Assembly: GCA_943370595.1 (NCBI GenBank)
Contig: CALRRO020000002.1
Location: 186,001 to 250,000, forward strand
Reading direction: 5' to 3'
DNA from: Piscinibacter sp943370595
GTDB taxonomy: Bacteria; Pseudomonadota; Gammaproteobacteria; Burkholderiales; Burkholderiaceae_C
Length of the DNA stretch: 64,000 nucleotides
Part shown: positions 16,911 through 27,846 of the stretch, piece after piece
Numbering within the stretch: position 1 is the first letter of the stretch
How the letters are laid out: each line of letters opens with the position of its first letter
Made by a program: the position numbers and the translations under genes
Notes under the pieces: model-generated
What the model was told of the DNA's origin: nothing
The model's database searches: none
Seen by the model: the letters and a program-made list of their open reading frames with translations, nothing else

Positions 16911-17788
16911 CCGGCTTTGAACAGACCGTCCGGCTTCCACAGCAGGATCAGCGACATCAGCACGTAGACCAGAACGCCGGCCGCCTGCGGCAGCAGCACC
17001 TTGCCGAAGGTGTCGACCGCGCCGATCAGCAGCGCCGCGAGCAGCGCACCGCGGATCGAGCCGATGCCGCCGATCACCACCACGACGAAGCAGATGATCA
17101 GCACCGTGTTGCCCATGCCCGGGTAGACGCTGGACACCGGCGCCGCCACCATGCCGGCGAGCACCGCGATCGCCACGCCGGCGGCGAACACCACGCGGTA
17201 GAGGAACTTGATGTCGATGCCCAGGCTCTGCACCATCTCGCGGTTGGTGCTGCCGGCGCGGATCATCATGCCCAGCCGCGTGCGCGTGAACACGAACCAC
17301 ATGCCGATGGCGAGCAGCAGGCACACGCCGCTGACGAACAGGCGGTAGACCGGGTAGGTCATCATGTCGCCGAGCGGCAGCGTGCCGGCGAGCCACTCGG
17401 GCGGCTGCACGCCATGCACGTCGTCGCCGACCATCAGGCTGCGCAGTTCCTCGAAGACGAGGATCAGGCCGTAGGTCATCAGCACCTGCTGCAGGTGCTC
17501 ACGCTCGTAGAGGAAGCTGAAGAACGCCCACTCGAGCACGTAGCCGAGAAGCACCGCCAGCACCGTGCCCACCACCAGCACCGCGAAGAAGCCGCCACCG
17601 AAGGTGGACGCGACCGGCGCTGCCAGGGCGAAGGCCATGTAGGCGCCGATCATGTAGAAGCTGCCGTGCGCCAGGTTGATGACGCCCATGATCCCGAAGA
17701 TCAGCGTCAGCCCGCTGGCCACGAGGAACAGCAGCAGGCCGTACTGCAGGCTGTTCAGGCACTGGATGAGGAACGTGGCGAGATCCAT
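16907..17788 (-). CDS. livH: branched-chain-type ABC transporter permease LivH
   Basis: A 293-residue inner-membrane permease with eight or so hydrophobic segments and the LivH landmark FGIMGVINLAHGSFYMIGAY (about residues 31-50). The late loop GGIGSIRGALLAALLIG is also typical. It lies 109 bases downstream of the substrate-binding gene, a gap filled by a palindromic repeat, and overlaps livM by four bases. Confidence 0.93.
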   Translation of the reverse strand: MDLATFLIQCLNSLQYGLLLFLVASGLTLIFGIMGVINLAHGSFYMIGAYMAFALAAPVASTFGGGFFAVLVVGTVLAVLLGYVLEWAFFSFLYEREHLQQVLMTYGLILVFEELRSLMVGDDVHGVQPPEWLAGTLPLGDMMTYPVYRLFVSGVCLLLAIGMWFVFTRTRLGMMIRAGSTNREMVQSLGIDIKFLYRVVFAAGVAIAVLAGMVAAPVSSVYPGMGNTVLIICFVVVVIGGIGSIRGALLAALLIGAVDTFGKVLLPQAAGVLVYVLMSLILLWKPDGLFKAG

Positions 17789-17856
17789 GGGCGGGAGCCT
17801 CTCGAGGCGGAGTCAAGCGACCGCCGTGGATCCGGCTTGGCCGGTCCACTGGCGGT

Positions 17857-17897
17857 CCCCCCCTTGAGGGGGCGCGCGAAGCGCGTACGGGGGTGGG
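17857..17897. repeat. palindromic intergenic repeat between importer genes
   Basis: Two adjacent hairpins fill most of the gap between the substrate-binding gene and livH: CCCCC-TTGA-GGGGG at 17859-17872 and CGCGC-GAA-GCGCG at 17873-17885, followed by a G-rich tail up to the stop codon of the binding-protein gene. The arrangement looks like the short C-run/G-run intergenic repeats I associate with Burkholderiales genomes. On the mRNA it could protect the abundant binding-protein message from 3' decay and so raise it above the permease genes. Confidence 0.6.
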
Positions 17898-19052
17898 CTA
17901 CATCCTGCAGCCGCGGGCCGGGTCGGCGAGCGACTTGCTGGCAATGCCGACCAGCTTGTTCTCCTTGCCACTGACCTGGCGCAGGTAGATGTCCTGCACC
18001 GGGTTGTGCGCCTTGGAGACGCTGAAGGGCCCGCGCGGGCTGTCGATCTTGGCCTTCTCGATGGCCGCGGCGATCTCGGCCTTCTTGCTCACATCGCCCT
18101 TCACGGCGGTGAGGCCGATGCCCAGCATCTGCGCGGCGTCGTAGCCCTGCACCGCATACACGTCGGGCTGCAGCTTGTAGGTCTTGGCGTAGGCGAGGCG
18201 GAAGGCGTTGTCGCGCGGCGTGTTCAGGCTGTCGCTGTAGTGCAGCGTGGTCAGCAGGCCGTCGGCGTCGGCGCCCTGCGCCTCCAGCGTGCCGTCGGTC
18301 AGGAAGCCGGCGCCGTACAGCGGGATGTTCTTCTTAAGGCCCGCCGCCGCGTAGTCCTTGACGAACTTCACCGCGCCGCCGCCGGCGAAGAAGGTGTAGA
18401 CCGCATCGGGCTTGCTCGCCGCGATCTCGGTCAGCAGCGCCTGGAACTCGACGTTGGGGAAGGGCAGCGAGAGCTCCTTGACCACCTTGCCGCCGGACTT
18501 CTCGAAGGCCTCCTTGAAGCCCTTGACCGACTCGTCGCCGGCGGCGTACTTCCAGGTGATGGTGACGACGTTCTTGTGGCCCTTCTTGGCCACCACCTCG
18601 CCCATCGCGTAGCCTGGCTGCCAGTTGCTGAAGCTGGATCGGAAGATGTTCGGCGCGCACATCGGGCCGGTCACCGCGTCGGCGCCGGCGTTGGGCACCA
18701 GCAGCAGCGTGCCGGTGTCCTTGGCGACCTTGGCCATCGCCATCGCCACGCCCGAGTGCACCGTGCCGACCAGCACGTCGACGTTGTCGCGCTTGATCAG
18801 CTTGTTGACGTTGTCGGTGGCCTTGGCCGGATCGCTCTCGTCGTCGACCTTGACGAACTCGATCTCGCGGCCGCCGAGCTTGCCGCCCTGCTCGGCCACG
18901 TGCAGGCGGAAGCCGTTCTCGATGGCGGTGCCGAGCGCAGCGAAGGTGCCGGTGGCCGGCAGCATCAGGCCGACCTTGAGCTTGGCGCCCTGGGCCTGGG
19001 CGGCGGAGGCGGCAACGAATGCGGCGGCGAGGGCGATGAGCTTGAGCTTCAT
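17898..19052 (-). CDS. LivK-type periplasmic substrate-binding protein of the benzoate cluster
   Basis: A 384-residue periplasmic protein of the type I (Peripla_BP_6) family. The signal peptide is MKLKLIALAAAFVAASAAQAQ, cleaved near residue 21, followed directly by LKVGLMLPATGTFAALG. Ligand-loop features such as VGTVHSGVAMA are in place. The start at 19052 places the signal peptide at the N-terminus; the upstream extension was rejected. It follows the hydrolase gene by 20 bases and precedes livH, so it should feed that permease. Members of this subfamily next to box genes are thought to bind aromatic acids; the ligand here is inferred. Confidence 0.9.
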   Translation of the reverse strand: MKLKLIALAAAFVAASAAQAQGAKLKVGLMLPATGTFAALGTAIENGFRLHVAEQGGKLGGREIEFVKVDDESDPAKATDNVNKLIKRDNVDVLVGTVHSGVAMAMAKVAKDTGTLLLVPNAGADAVTGPMCAPNIFRSSFSNWQPGYAMGEVVAKKGHKNVVTITWKYAAGDESVKGFKEAFEKSGGKVVKELSLPFPNVEFQALLTEIAASKPDAVYTFFAGGGAVKFVKDYAAAGLKKNIPLYGAGFLTDGTLEAQGADADGLLTTLHYSDSLNTPRDNAFRLAYAKTYKLQPDVYAVQGYDAAQMLGIGLTAVKGDVSKKAEIAAAIEKAKIDSPRGPFSVSKAHNPVQDIYLRQVSGKENKLVGIASKSLADPARGCRM

Positions 19053-19072
19053 GGGCGTTTGTCTCCGGTGGG

Positions 19073-19872
19073 TCACGAATGTGTTTGCGAACGAATGAAT
19101 CGGCTGGCGGCGTCGATCAGCGCTTCGGGCTGATCCTTGTGCGGCGAGTGGCCGCATTGCGGCAGTTCCAGCAATTCGGTCTGCGGCACGCGGCGCGCGA
19201 TGCCGCGGATCTGTTCCAGCGTGCCGTACTCGTCGTCCAGGCCCTGCACCGCCAGCAGCGGGCAGGCGATGGCGGCGATCTCGTCCTCGATCGACCATTG
19301 CTTGAAGGGCGGATGCAGCCAGATGCGGTTCCAGCCGTAGAACGCCGAGTCCGGGTCGTCGTGGTACTTCGCCAGGCGCTGCCTCAGGTCGGTGGTCTCG
19401 TAGGCGGTCTTCGCCCTGGCGATGCTGTCGACCGACAGGTCCTCGACGAGGATGTGCGGCGCCAGCACGATCGCGCCGGCGATCGCTTCGCGCCGCTTCG
19501 CCGCGTACAGCAGCGCGATCGAGCCGCCGTCGCTGTGGCCGAACAGCCAGGGCTTGTCGTGCGTCGCATCGATGTCCAGCGCCTGCAGCAGTGCCGGTAG
19601 CACCTCGTGCGCCTGTCGGTGCATGAAGTCGAGGTCCCAGGCTTCATCCGCATCGCGCGGCGTCGAGCGACCGTAGCCGGGGCGCGAGTAGACGAGTCCG
19701 CGCACGCCGGCGGCGTCGCAGAAGGCTCTCGGGAAGTCGCGCCACATCGCGACGGACCCGAGACCTTCGTGCAGGAAGACGACCAGCGGTGCCGCCTTGC
19801 GCTCTGGCGCAATGAAGGCGTGCTCGATGCGGACCTTCCGACCCCGCCAGTCGATCTCGACGAACGACGAGC

Positions 19873-19876
<4 letters not shown>
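19073..19876 (-). CDS. alpha/beta hydrolase of the box cluster
   Basis: A 267-residue cytosolic alpha/beta hydrolase. Nucleophile elbow GHSDGGSIAL (Ser about residue 119), oxyanion region FLHEGLGSVAMW, acid in VQGLDDEYG and His in QCGHSPHKDQP. Its ATG overlaps the ligase stop in an ATGA. Such hydrolases are common in box clusters and may hydrolyse CoA esters or lactone side products, but no reaction is established here. The rest of the operon makes benzoyl-CoA, so a thioesterase that prevents CoA depletion is a reasonable guess. Confidence 0.85.
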
Positions 19877-21465
<1,589 letters not shown>

Positions 21466-21475
21466 GAAGGTCTCC

Positions 21476-23032
21476 TCAGGCCAGGTGGGCCAGGGTCTCG
21501 GTGCTTGCCTGGATGGCAGTGCGCCGGTGATAGAAGTTCAAGGCGCGCAGGCTGCCGAGTTCCTCGCCACCGCCGGCGCGGCCGGGGCCGCCATGCAGCG
21601 ACTGCGGCATCACGTTGCCGTGGCCGGTGTGCAGTGCGGCGACGTCCGGGCTGATCACGTGCAAGCGGCCGTGCAGCGGCGCGAGTTCGACCGCGGCGTC
21701 GGCCAGCGCCTTCGCGTCGCTGCCGTACAGCGACGCGACCAGCGAACCCTGGCCGCGGCCGATCAGCTGCAGCGCATGGGCGCGGTCGCGGTAGGGCACC
21801 AGCGTCGCGACCGGGCCGAACACCTCGGTGTCGTGGATGCGGTCGCTGGTGTCGCTGCCGGCGGCACTGCGTGTGCCCAGCAGCGTCGGGCCGACGCAGC
21901 AGGCGATGGCCGAGTCGGCATCGACCAGGGCGTGCTTCGCGCCGTCGTGCAGTGTCTCGGCCTGGGCCTGCAGGTGGACGAGTCCCTCGCGCACGGCGTT
22001 CAACTGCGCGCGGCTCACCAGCGCGCCCATGCGCACCGCCTCGTTGCGCGGGTTGCCGACCGTGGTCTTGGCCAGGCGCGCGCCGATCGCTTCGGCCGCC
22101 GAGGCGTACAGGGCCTCGGGCACCAGCACACGCCGGATCGCCGTGCACTTCTGGCCCGACTTCTGCGTCATCTCGCGCGCGACTTCCTTGGCCAGCAGTT
22201 CGAAGGCCTCGCTGCCCGGCGCCTCGCCCTCGAGCAGCAGGGCGCTGTTGACGCTGTCGGCCTCGATGTTCACGCGCACCGAGCGCTGGGTGATCGCCGC
22301 GTGGGAGCGGATCAGCGCGGCCGTCTCGGCCGAGCCGGTGAACGAGACCACGTCGAAGGGCTCGAGCGCGTCCAGCAGCCCGGCCGAACTGCCGCAGACC
22401 ACCGACAGCGCGCCCGCCGGCAGCACGCCGGCGTTCACCACGTCCTGCACCATGCGCTGTGTCAGCCACGCTGTGGCCGTGGCCGGCTTGATCACCACCG
22501 GCACGCCCGACAGCAGGGCCGGCGCGGCCTTCTCCCACAGGCCCCAGCTCGGGAAGTTGAAGGCGTTGATGAAGAGGGCCAGGCCGCGCGACGGCACCAG
22601 CACATGCTGGCTCTGGAACAGCGGCTCCTTGGCCAGGCGCGCCGGCTCGCCGTCGAGCAGGAAGCGTCGGTCACCCAACCCGTCGCCGAGCTTGGCGTAG
22701 GTCGACAGCGTGTAGATGCCGCCGTCGATGTCCACCGCCGAGTCGTTCTTCACCGTCCCGCTGTTGGCGGTGGCGATGGCGTAGTAGTCGTCGCGTTTGC
22801 TCTGCAGCACCTTCACTGCGGCGGCCAGCATCGCGGCGCGTTCGCGGTAGGTCATGGCGCGTAGCGCGGCGCCGCCGGTTGCGCGGGCGAAGGCGAAGCC
22901 TGCGCGCAGGTCGAGGCCCGTGGCGTCGACACGCACCAGTTCTTCGCCCAGCACCGGGTCGAACAGGGCCGTGCCCGCGCCGGTGCCGGCGACCCAGCGG
23001 CCGCCCAGATGGTTCTTCAGCAGTTCGCTCAT
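21476..23032 (-). CDS. boxD: 3,4-dehydroadipyl-CoA semialdehyde dehydrogenase BoxD
   Basis: A 518-residue aldehyde dehydrogenase that oxidises the ring-opened semialdehyde from BoxC to 3,4-dehydroadipyl-CoA with NADP. The family core is visible: PVVIKPATATAWLTQ, SFTGSAETAALI and the catalytic Cys in MTQKSGQKCTAIRR (about residue 293). The C-terminus HGNVMPQSLHGGPGRAGGGE is typical of the PaaZ/BoxD group. It is a stand-alone dehydrogenase without the hydratase domain of PaaZ. It starts 6 bases after the DUF4863 gene. Confidence 0.92.
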   Translation of the reverse strand: MSELLKNHLGGRWVAGTGAGTALFDPVLGEELVRVDATGLDLRAGFAFARATGGAALRAMTYRERAAMLAAAVKVLQSKRDDYYAIATANSGTVKNDSAVDIDGGIYTLSTYAKLGDGLGDRRFLLDGEPARLAKEPLFQSQHVLVPSRGLALFINAFNFPSWGLWEKAAPALLSGVPVVIKPATATAWLTQRMVQDVVNAGVLPAGALSVVCGSSAGLLDALEPFDVVSFTGSAETAALIRSHAAITQRSVRVNIEADSVNSALLLEGEAPGSEAFELLAKEVAREMTQKSGQKCTAIRRVLVPEALYASAAEAIGARLAKTTVGNPRNEAVRMGALVSRAQLNAVREGLVHLQAQAETLHDGAKHALVDADSAIACCVGPTLLGTRSAAGSDTSDRIHDTEVFGPVATLVPYRDRAHALQLIGRGQGSLVASLYGSDAKALADAAVELAPLHGRLHVISPDVAALHTGHGNVMPQSLHGGPGRAGGGEELGSLRALNFYHRRTAIQASTETLAHLA

Positions 23033-23038
23033 CAGTGT

Positions 23039-23503
23039 CTACTTGGTGAATTCGATCGCGCCTTGCGGCAGCAGGTAGAGCACGAGGGCACGACCCTGGC
23101 TCACGGTGGGGCGGTGGGCACTGCCCGGTGTCATCACGACCCAGCCCGCGGGGCGGCCGTCGAAGCGTGCGTCGCCGTCCAGCGGCATCACCAGGTCGAT
23201 CTCGCCGTTCGGGTGCACGTGATGCGGGCCGGCGATGTCGGTCATGTCGACCACGTCGACCGAGAAGCCGTGCAGGTCGTCCGCCGGCTTGAAGATGCGG
23301 CCGTACTTGATGCCGCCGCCTTCGCGGTTGCACAGCCACCCTTCGGCCACACCTGCTTCGCAGCTGGCTTTCAGCTCGGCGTAGCTGGCGCTGCCGGCGC
23401 CGTGCTCGCGGTTCAACCAGGCATCGAGATCGGCATCGATGGCGCGGCCGGCGATCTGCGCGGTCAGCGCAGCGATCTGCGCGCGGAACTTGTCGGGGGT
23501 CAT
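23039..23503 (-). CDS. DUF4863 (4-hydroxylaminobenzoate lyase-like) protein
   Basis: A 154-residue protein of the DUF4863 family, which I recall as including the 4-hydroxylaminobenzoate lyase PnbB. A cupin-like core is suggested by GPHHVHPNGEIDLVMPLD (about residues 93-110) and PAGWVVMTPGSAHRP. The start at 23503 was chosen because a longer frame would run into the promoter region and boxR. It is the first gene of the minus-strand benzoate operon. A member here could handle an aromatic side product or stabilise a pathway intermediate; its role in box clusters is not known to me. Confidence 0.75.
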   Translation of the reverse strand: MTPDKFRAQIAALTAQIAGRAIDADLDAWLNREHGAGSASYAELKASCEAGVAEGWLCNREGGGIKYGRIFKPADDLHGFSVDVVDMTDIAGPHHVHPNGEIDLVMPLDGDARFDGRPAGWVVMTPGSAHRPTVSQGRALVLYLLPQGAIEFTK

Positions 23504-23531
23504 GGTCCGGTCTCCGGAGACCGCGTCCGCC

Positions 23532-23560
23532 TTGCCTTGGCCAAGGGGATGCAGTATTGT
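23532..23560 (+). promoter_or_regulatory. predicted boxR promoter
   Basis: A -35 TTGCCT (23532-23537) and -10 TATTGT (23555-23560) with 17 bases between them point to boxR. The -10 box lies inside one predicted BoxR dyad (23550-23566), which fits autorepression. A 12-base perfect palindrome CCTTGGCCAAGG (23535-23546) starts within the -35 and could be a second site for another factor. Transcription start would be near 23567. Confidence 0.5.
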
Positions 23561-23566
23561 GCTTGA
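23550..23566 (-). promoter_or_regulatory. predicted BoxR operator 1
   Basis: On the minus strand this reads TCAAGCACAATACTGCA, 15 of 17 bases identical to operator 2 in the opposite orientation 46 bases away. The core is the dyad GCA-N6-TGC. It covers the boxR -10 box and the expected start region of the divergent operon, so one occupied site could repress both. Confidence 0.6.
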
Positions 23567-23570
23567 AGGC

Positions 23571-23599
23571 ACTCTAGGGCCCGAAGAACACCATGTCAA
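23571..23599 (-). promoter_or_regulatory. predicted sigma-70 promoter of the DUF4863-boxD-ligase-importer operon
   Basis: Read on the minus strand, a perfect -35 TTGACA (complement of 23594-23599) is followed after 17 bases by a -10 TAGAGT (complement of 23571-23576). Transcription would start near 23564. The -35 box lies across the start codon of boxR, and dyads of the predicted BoxR site cover both the -35 and the start region, which predicts repression of this operon by BoxR without benzoyl-CoA. Confidence 0.65.
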
Positions 23600-24543
23600 G
23601 CACTATATTGCAGGCCCCGGGGAATCCCCAAGCGGATGCCGAGTTGCCCGGGGAGGGCGAGGAGGCGAAGAACCCCTTCCTGGTCGCATTGGGCGAGCGC
23701 ACCCGCGCGCTGCGTTCCCGCCGCGGCATGACGCGCAAGGCGCTGGCCGTGGCGGCCGACGTGTCCGAGCGCCACCTGGCCAATCTGGAGTACGGCGTCG
23801 GCAATGTCTCCATCCTCGTCCTGCTCGATGTGGCGCGTGCGCTGCAGTGCTCCCTGGCCGAGCTTCTGGGAGATGTGAGCACAAGCACACCAGAGTGGCT
23901 GATGCTGCGCGAGCTGCTCGAAGGGCGTGACGAGGAGACGCTGCACCGGGTGCGGGTCGCCGTCGGTGAGTTGCTCGGCACCGGTGGCGCCAACGCCAGC
24001 CACGGGCGCAAGCGCAGCCCGCAGGTGGCGCTGATCGGCCTGCGCGGCGCCGGCAAGTCGACGCTCGGCGCGATGTTGGCCGAAGACCTGGGCTTCCCTT
24101 TCGTCGAGCTCAGCCGCGAGATCGAGAAGTTCGCCGGCTGCAGCATCAGCGAGATCCAGGCGCTCTACGGCCAGAACGCCTACCGCCGCTACGAGCGCCG
24201 GGCGCTGGAGGAGGCTATCCAGATCTATCCGGAAGCGGTGATCGCCACACCCGGCGGCATCGTCTCCGACCCGGCCAATTTCAACCTGCTGCTTCAGCAC
24301 TGCACCACGGTCTGGCTGCAGGCAGATCCTGAGGATCACATGAAGCGGGTACTCGCTCAGGGCGACACCCGCCCGATGGCCGCCAGCCGCGAGGCGATGG
24401 AGGACCTGAAGTCCATCCTGGCCGGCCGCGCCGCCTTCTATTCGAAAGCGGAGTTCCAGCTCGACACCAGCACGCAAGCGCTGGAGCCGACCTTCGTGGC
24501 GCTGCGCAGCCTGGTGCGGGAGGCACTCGAACTGCCGGCCTGA
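23593..24543 (+). CDS. boxR: BoxR/BzdR-type transcriptional repressor of benzoate genes
   Basis: A 316-residue regulator built of an N-terminal XRE helix-turn-helix (about residues 30-88, TRKALAVAADVSERHLANLE) joined to a C-terminal shikimate kinase-like domain (Walker A GLRGAGKST near residue 149). In BzdR/BoxR the kinase-like domain senses benzoyl-CoA instead of shikimate, which releases the repressor from DNA. The gene lies between the two arms of the box cluster. It has only a weak ribosome binding site, which fits low-level regulator synthesis. The stop is followed at once by a CCCGGGT-CAA-ACCCGGG hairpin (24544-24560) that may end its message. Confidence 0.93.
   Translation: MSSTILQAPGNPQADAELPGEGEEAKNPFLVALGERTRALRSRRGMTRKALAVAADVSERHLANLEYGVGNVSILVLLDVARALQCSLAELLGDVSTSTPEWLMLRELLEGRDEETLHRVRVAVGELLGTGGANASHGRKRSPQVALIGLRGAGKSTLGAMLAEDLGFPFVELSREIEKFAGCSISEIQALYGQNAYRRYERRALEEAIQIYPEAVIATPGGIVSDPANFNLLLQHCTTVWLQADPEDHMKRVLAQGDTRPMAASREAMEDLKSILAGRAAFYSKAEFQLDTSTQALEPTFVALRSLVREALELPA
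23596..23612 (+). promoter_or_regulatory. predicted BoxR operator 2
   Basis: The sequence TCAAGCACTATATTGCA is the partner of operator 1 and lies at the beginning of the boxR coding region, over the -35 box of the divergent operon. It contains the GCA-N6-TGC dyad. Azoarcus BzdR/BoxR-type repressors are known to bind operators containing TGCA elements; the exact motif here is my reading. Confidence 0.6.
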
Positions 24544-24560
24544 CCCGGGTCAAACCCGGG
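24544..24560 (+). terminator. short hairpin after boxR
   Basis: A 7-base perfect stem CCCGGGT / ACCCGGG with a 3-base loop starts right after the boxR stop codon. No T-run follows, so it may be a weak or Rho-assisted terminator, or a boundary element separating boxR from the boxCBA promoter that begins 27 bases later. Confidence 0.4.
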
Positions 24561-24562
24561 AC

Positions 24563-24617
24563 ATGCATAAAAATGCATTCCATTGCTTGATCTTCGAAAG
24601 TAGATGCACTATGCTGC
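24563..24617 (+). promoter_or_regulatory. boxCBA promoter with ATGCAT dyad and BoxR operator 3
   Basis: A -35 TTGATC (24587-24592) and -10 TATGCT (24610-24615) with 17 bases between them drive boxC. The -10 is embedded in GCACTATGCTGC (24606-24617), the third GCA-N6-TGC dyad. Upstream lies ATGCAT-AAAA-ATGCAT (24563-24578), a dyad of two palindromic hexamers. Further TGCA elements follow the promoter at 24640 and 24651. The arrangement matches repression by BoxR at the -10 box. Confidence 0.65.
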
Positions 24618-24673
24618 TCATCATTCGCTGAACAAGTACCTGCAGCCCTTTGCATCCTGACCGGGAGACACCC

Positions 24674-26332
24674 ATGACCCAAGACCTGCGCGTCGACTAC
24701 CAGACCTCGCCCGAGCAGTACCGCCACTGGAAGCTCAAGTTCGAGGGCCCGGTGGCGACGCTGGCGGCCGACTTCGACGAGAACGGCGGCCTGCGCCCCG
24801 GCTACAAGCTCAAGCTGAACAGCTACGACCTGGGCGTCGACATCGAGCTGAACGACGCGCTCAACCGCATCCGCTTCGAGCACCCCGAGGTGCGCACGGT
24901 GGTGATGACGAGCGCGAAGGAGAAGGTGTTCTGCTCGGGCGCCAACATCTTCATGCTCGGCGTGTCCAGCCACGCCTGGAAGGTGAACTTCTGCAAGTTC
25001 ACCAACGAGACGCGCAACGGCCTGGAAGACACCTCGAAGCACAGCGGCCTGAAGTTCCTGGCCGCCGTGAACGGCGCCTGCGCCGGTGGCGGCTACGAGC
25101 TGGCGCTGGCCTGCGACGAGATCATCCTGGTCGACGACCGCAGCAGCGCGGTCAGCCTGCCGGAAGTGCCGCTGCTCGGCGTGCTGCCCGGCACCGGCGG
25201 CCTGACCCGCGTGACCGACAAGCGCAAGGTGCGCCACGACCTGGCCGACATCTTCTGCACCACCACCGAGGGCGTGCGTGGCCAGAAGGCGAAGGACTGG
25301 CGCCTGGTGGACGACATCGCCAAGCCGGCGCAGTTTGCCGCCCGCGTGCAGGAGCGCGCGCTCGAGCTGGCCAAGGGCAGCGACCGCCCGGCCGGCGCGA
25401 AGGGCGTGGCGCTGACCCCGCTGACCCGCAGCATCGAGCCCAACGCGCTGCGCTACCCGAACGTGACGGTCGAGATCGACCGCGCCAAGCGCACCGCGGT
25501 CTTCACAGTGAAGGCGCCGACCGGCGTCCAGCCGACCGACGTGGCCGGCATCGAGGCCGCCGGCTCGAACTGGTACCCGCTGCAGCTGGCCCGGCAGCTG
25601 GAAGACGCCATCCTCGAGATGCGCACCAACGAGCTCGACATCGGCCTGTGGCTGATGAAGACCGAGGGCGACGCCGCCGCGGTGCTGGCGATGGACGCCA
25701 CGCTGGCCGCGAACGCGAACCACTGGCTGGTGCGCGAGACGGTGGGCTACCTGCGCCGCACCTTCAGCCGCATCGACCTCAGCTCGCGCAGCCTGTACGC
25801 GCTGGTCGAGCCGGGCTCGTGCTTCGCCGGCAGTTTCCTCGAGCTGGCGCTGGCCTGCGACCGCAGCTACATGCTGATGCTGCCCGACGACGCCGCGAAG
25901 TCGCCCACACTCACCGTCGGCGACGCCAACTTCGGCCTGTACCCGATGATCACCGGCCAGAGCCGCCTGCAGCGCCGCTTCTACGACGAGGCGCCGGCCC
26001 TCGACGCCGTGCGCGCCGCCGCCGGCCAGGCGCTCGACGCCGACGCAGCCTTCAAGCTGGGTCTCGTCACCAGCAACCCGGACGACATCGACTGGGCCGA
26101 CGAGACGCGCATCGCCATCGAGGAGCGCGTGGCCATGAGCCCCGACGCGCTGACCGGCATGGAGGCCAACCTGCGCTTCAACGGCCCCGAGAACATGTTC
26201 ACCCGCGTCTTCGGCCGGCTCACCGCCTGGCAGAACTGGATCTTCCAGCGCCCCAACGCCGTCGGCGAGAAAGGCGCTCTCAAGGTCTACGGCAAGGGCG
26301 ACAAGGCCGCCTTCGACTGGAACCGAGTTTGA
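24674..26332 (+). CDS. boxC: 2,3-epoxybenzoyl-CoA dihydrolase (benzoyl-CoA-dihydrodiol lyase) BoxC
   Basis: A 552-residue enzyme of the crotonase superfamily that opens the ring of 2,3-epoxybenzoyl-CoA with two waters, releasing formate and the dehydroadipyl-CoA semialdehyde. Two crotonase-like halves are visible: FCSGANIFMLG and NGACAGGGYELALACDE in the first, and PGSCFAGSFLELALACDRSY in the second. The ATG at 24674 was chosen over an upstream start; GGGAGA lies 6-11 bases before it. It opens the plus-strand catabolic operon, 19 bases ahead of boxB. Confidence 0.95.
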   Translation: MTQDLRVDYQTSPEQYRHWKLKFEGPVATLAADFDENGGLRPGYKLKLNSYDLGVDIELNDALNRIRFEHPEVRTVVMTSAKEKVFCSGANIFMLGVSSHAWKVNFCKFTNETRNGLEDTSKHSGLKFLAAVNGACAGGGYELALACDEIILVDDRSSAVSLPEVPLLGVLPGTGGLTRVTDKRKVRHDLADIFCTTTEGVRGQKAKDWRLVDDIAKPAQFAARVQERALELAKGSDRPAGAKGVALTPLTRSIEPNALRYPNVTVEIDRAKRTAVFTVKAPTGVQPTDVAGIEAAGSNWYPLQLARQLEDAILEMRTNELDIGLWLMKTEGDAAAVLAMDATLAANANHWLVRETVGYLRRTFSRIDLSSRSLYALVEPGSCFAGSFLELALACDRSYMLMLPDDAAKSPTLTVGDANFGLYPMITGQSRLQRRFYDEAPALDAVRAAAGQALDADAAFKLGLVTSNPDDIDWADETRIAIEERVAMSPDALTGMEANLRFNGPENMFTRVFGRLTAWQNWIFQRPNAVGEKGALKVYGKGDKAAFDWNRV

Positions 26333-26351
26333 CGATCACCAAGGACGAGAC

Positions 26352-27779
<1,428 letters not shown>

Positions 27780-27802
27780 TCTCGCGCATCATCGAGGCTG
27801 TC

Positions 27803-27826
27803 GCAAGGGGCCCGCGGGCCCCTTGC
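27803..27826 (+). terminator. 24-base perfect palindrome between boxB and boxA
   Basis: The gap between the boxB stop and boxA start (67 bases) contains a fully symmetric palindrome with arms GCAAGGGGCCCG / CGGGCCCCTTGC, followed by CTTTCC. In RNA it would form a very stable hairpin. Because boxA is needed with boxB, an attenuator or mRNA-processing element that sets the ratio of oxygenase to reductase is more likely than a full terminator. Confidence 0.55.
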
Positions 27827-27846
27827 CTTTCCAGGAGACCAGGGCG

